A stretch of DNA of 15,835 nucleotides, taken from positions 1 through 15,835 of the forward strand of contig VAYJ01000066.1 in assembly GCA_005888465.1 (NCBI GenBank), given 5' to 3'. The position numbers and the translations under genes are program-made. This document shows positions 15,087 through 15,835 of the stretch, one piece after another; position 1 is the first letter of the stretch, and each line of letters begins with the position of its first letter. The DNA comes from Actinomycetota bacterium (GTDB lineage Bacteria > Actinomycetota > UBA4738). The notes beneath the pieces were generated by a model, which saw nothing but the letters and a program-made list of their open reading frames with translations, was not told the DNA's origin and made no database searches.

Positions 15087-15835
15087 GTGGCCTTCTCCGC
15101 TGGCTCAGCGAGCAGCTCCCGGCCCTCCGGCCACAGTGGGCAGAGCGGCTTGAAGTCGCAGTACCGGCAGTTCGCCGACGGGTCAGGGCGGTAGCTCCCC
15201 GTCGCCTCGAGCTCTTCGAGCCGCCGGATCAACCCGACGACCCGATCCTGCATGCCGCTCGCGTACTCCTCCTGTGCGCGGGCCGGGAGGCCGAGCTGCG
15301 CCCGAGCGATGCGCCCGTCCCGCACGTCTTTCAGGAACGCGAGCTCAACCGCCTTGACCGGACGAAAGCGCTCGAGCTCGGGCGCGTGGTTCACGGCCAG
15401 GTAGTAGATCCCGAGCTGGAGGTTGTCCTCGACGTTCGCCGTCCTGGCCCGCCCCGTCTTGTAGTCGGTGATCTGGCTCCCCCCGCTCAGCACGGACCCG
15501 ACCCGGTCGATGTAGCCGCTCACCGTCGCGCCCTCGAGCGGGAACTCGAAGTGGAGCTCCTGATCGAGCGCCGGCGTGCGTCCGTATTCGTCGAACCATG
15601 CCGGGAGCATCACGCGGGTCACCGATCGACGAAACGCCTCGGAGACCGCGAACGAGGGGAACTCCTGCGGCCGCCAGCTCGCCTCGGCGGCCGCGACGAG
15701 CGCCTCCTCGCTTCGCTCGATGTCGCCCCGCTCGCACTCCTCGATCAGCCCGTGGACGAGGTGGCCCACCCACGCATGGTAGCCAGCCGCTCCCTCGAGC
15801 CCGAGCTCCTCGGACAGGACGAACTGCAGTGCGCA
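15083..15835 (-). CDS. C-terminal Fe-S nuclease domain of an AdnA-like partner (partial, cut by window edge)
   Basis: Only the last 250 residues are in the window; the frame is open to the right edge. They form a RecB-type PD-(D/E)XK nuclease domain of the iron-staple kind. A cysteine in CALQFVLSEELG falls on the very last codon of the window. It is followed by GHLVHGLIEE (histidine), VSGYIDRVG (aspartate), QITDYKTGRA (Asp and Lys of the catalytic motif), QLGIYYLAV, and CRYCDFKPLCP with the three remaining cluster cysteines. The stop overlaps the helicase start as ATGA, so the two are translationally coupled. Position directly upstream of the AdnB-like gene suggests AdnA, with a helicase-like N-terminal part outside the window; an AddB-like protein or a stand-alone nuclease cannot be excluded. 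Confidence 0.88.
   Translation of the reverse strand, partial: CALQFVLSEELGLEGAAGYHAWVGHLVHGLIEECERGDIERSEEALVAAAEASWRPQEFPSFAVSEAFRRSVTRVMLPAWFDEYGRTPALDQELHFEFPLEGATVSGYIDRVGSVLSGGSQITDYKTGRARTANVEDNLQLGIYYLAVNHAPELERFRPVKAVELAFLKDVRDGRIARAQLGLPARAQEEYASGMQDRVVGLIRRLEELEATGSYRPDPSANCRYCDFKPLCPLWPEGRELLAEPAEKAT
15091..15098 (-). promoter_or_regulatory. ribosome binding site of the AdnB-like gene
   Basis: The minus strand reads GGAGAAGG four bases before the ATG at 15086. It lies inside the end of the preceding gene and supports this start. Confidence 0.55.

Overview
The window is a GC-rich, gene-dense stretch of a bacterial chromosome with almost no intergenic DNA. GC-rich codon use, frequent GTG starts, a DUF6457-type small protein next to fdhD, and a tandem pair of helicase/nuclease proteins of the actinobacterial AdnAB type all point to an actinomycetote. 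A complete system I (Ccm) cytochrome c maturation operon is not typical of the well-studied Actinomycetia. A deep-branching or uncultured actinobacterial lineage is therefore my best guess; this is inference, not something the sequence proves.

Layout. (1) Positions 1-4724, minus strand: a Ccm operon read as ccmA-ccmB-ccmC-ccmD-ccmE-ccmF with overlapping or nearly touching genes. The tiny ccmD (54 codons, GTG start) is easily missed. ccmF is split into two frames by an apparent -1 shift at a run of four G near 589-592. A few codons of a possible next gene run off the left edge. (2) Positions 4738-7038, minus strand: a molybdenum hydroxylase large subunit of the CoxL form II / xanthine dehydrogenase type, 13 bases upstream of ccmA, so the two probably share a transcript. 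No small (Fe-S) or medium (FAD) subunit is present in the window. (3) 7039-7164: a divergent intergenic region that must hold both promoters. (4) Positions 7165-11863, plus strand: an unnamed 601-aa acidic, Pro/Glu/Val-rich protein with a four-cysteine zinc ribbon at each end, then a tightly packed set: DUF6457-like protein, 5-formyltetrahydrofolate cyclo-ligase, FdhD, and a site-2 protease with two CBS domains. (5) Positions 11835-15835, minus strand: an AdnB-like UvrD-family helicase with a C-terminal Fe-S PD-(D/E)XK nuclease, preceded by the C-terminal Fe-S nuclease domain of a partner protein (AdnA-like) cut by the right edge.

How the genes fit together. The Ccm products export and chaperone heme and attach it to apocytochrome c. 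The molybdenum hydroxylase and FdhD share a molybdenum cofactor theme: FdhD sulfurates the cofactor, and DUF6457 proteins are, as I recall, found near molybdopterin genes. The folate cyclo-ligase suggests a loose one-carbon or formate link. The AdnAB-like pair would process DNA double-strand ends for recombination.

Most of this is recognisable housekeeping and respiratory content. The least explained parts are the double-ended zinc-ribbon acidic protein heading the plus-strand operon, the orphan molybdenum hydroxylase subunit placed divergently from an fdhD operon, and the split ccmF. I see no CRISPR array, insertion sequence, tRNA or rRNA gene.
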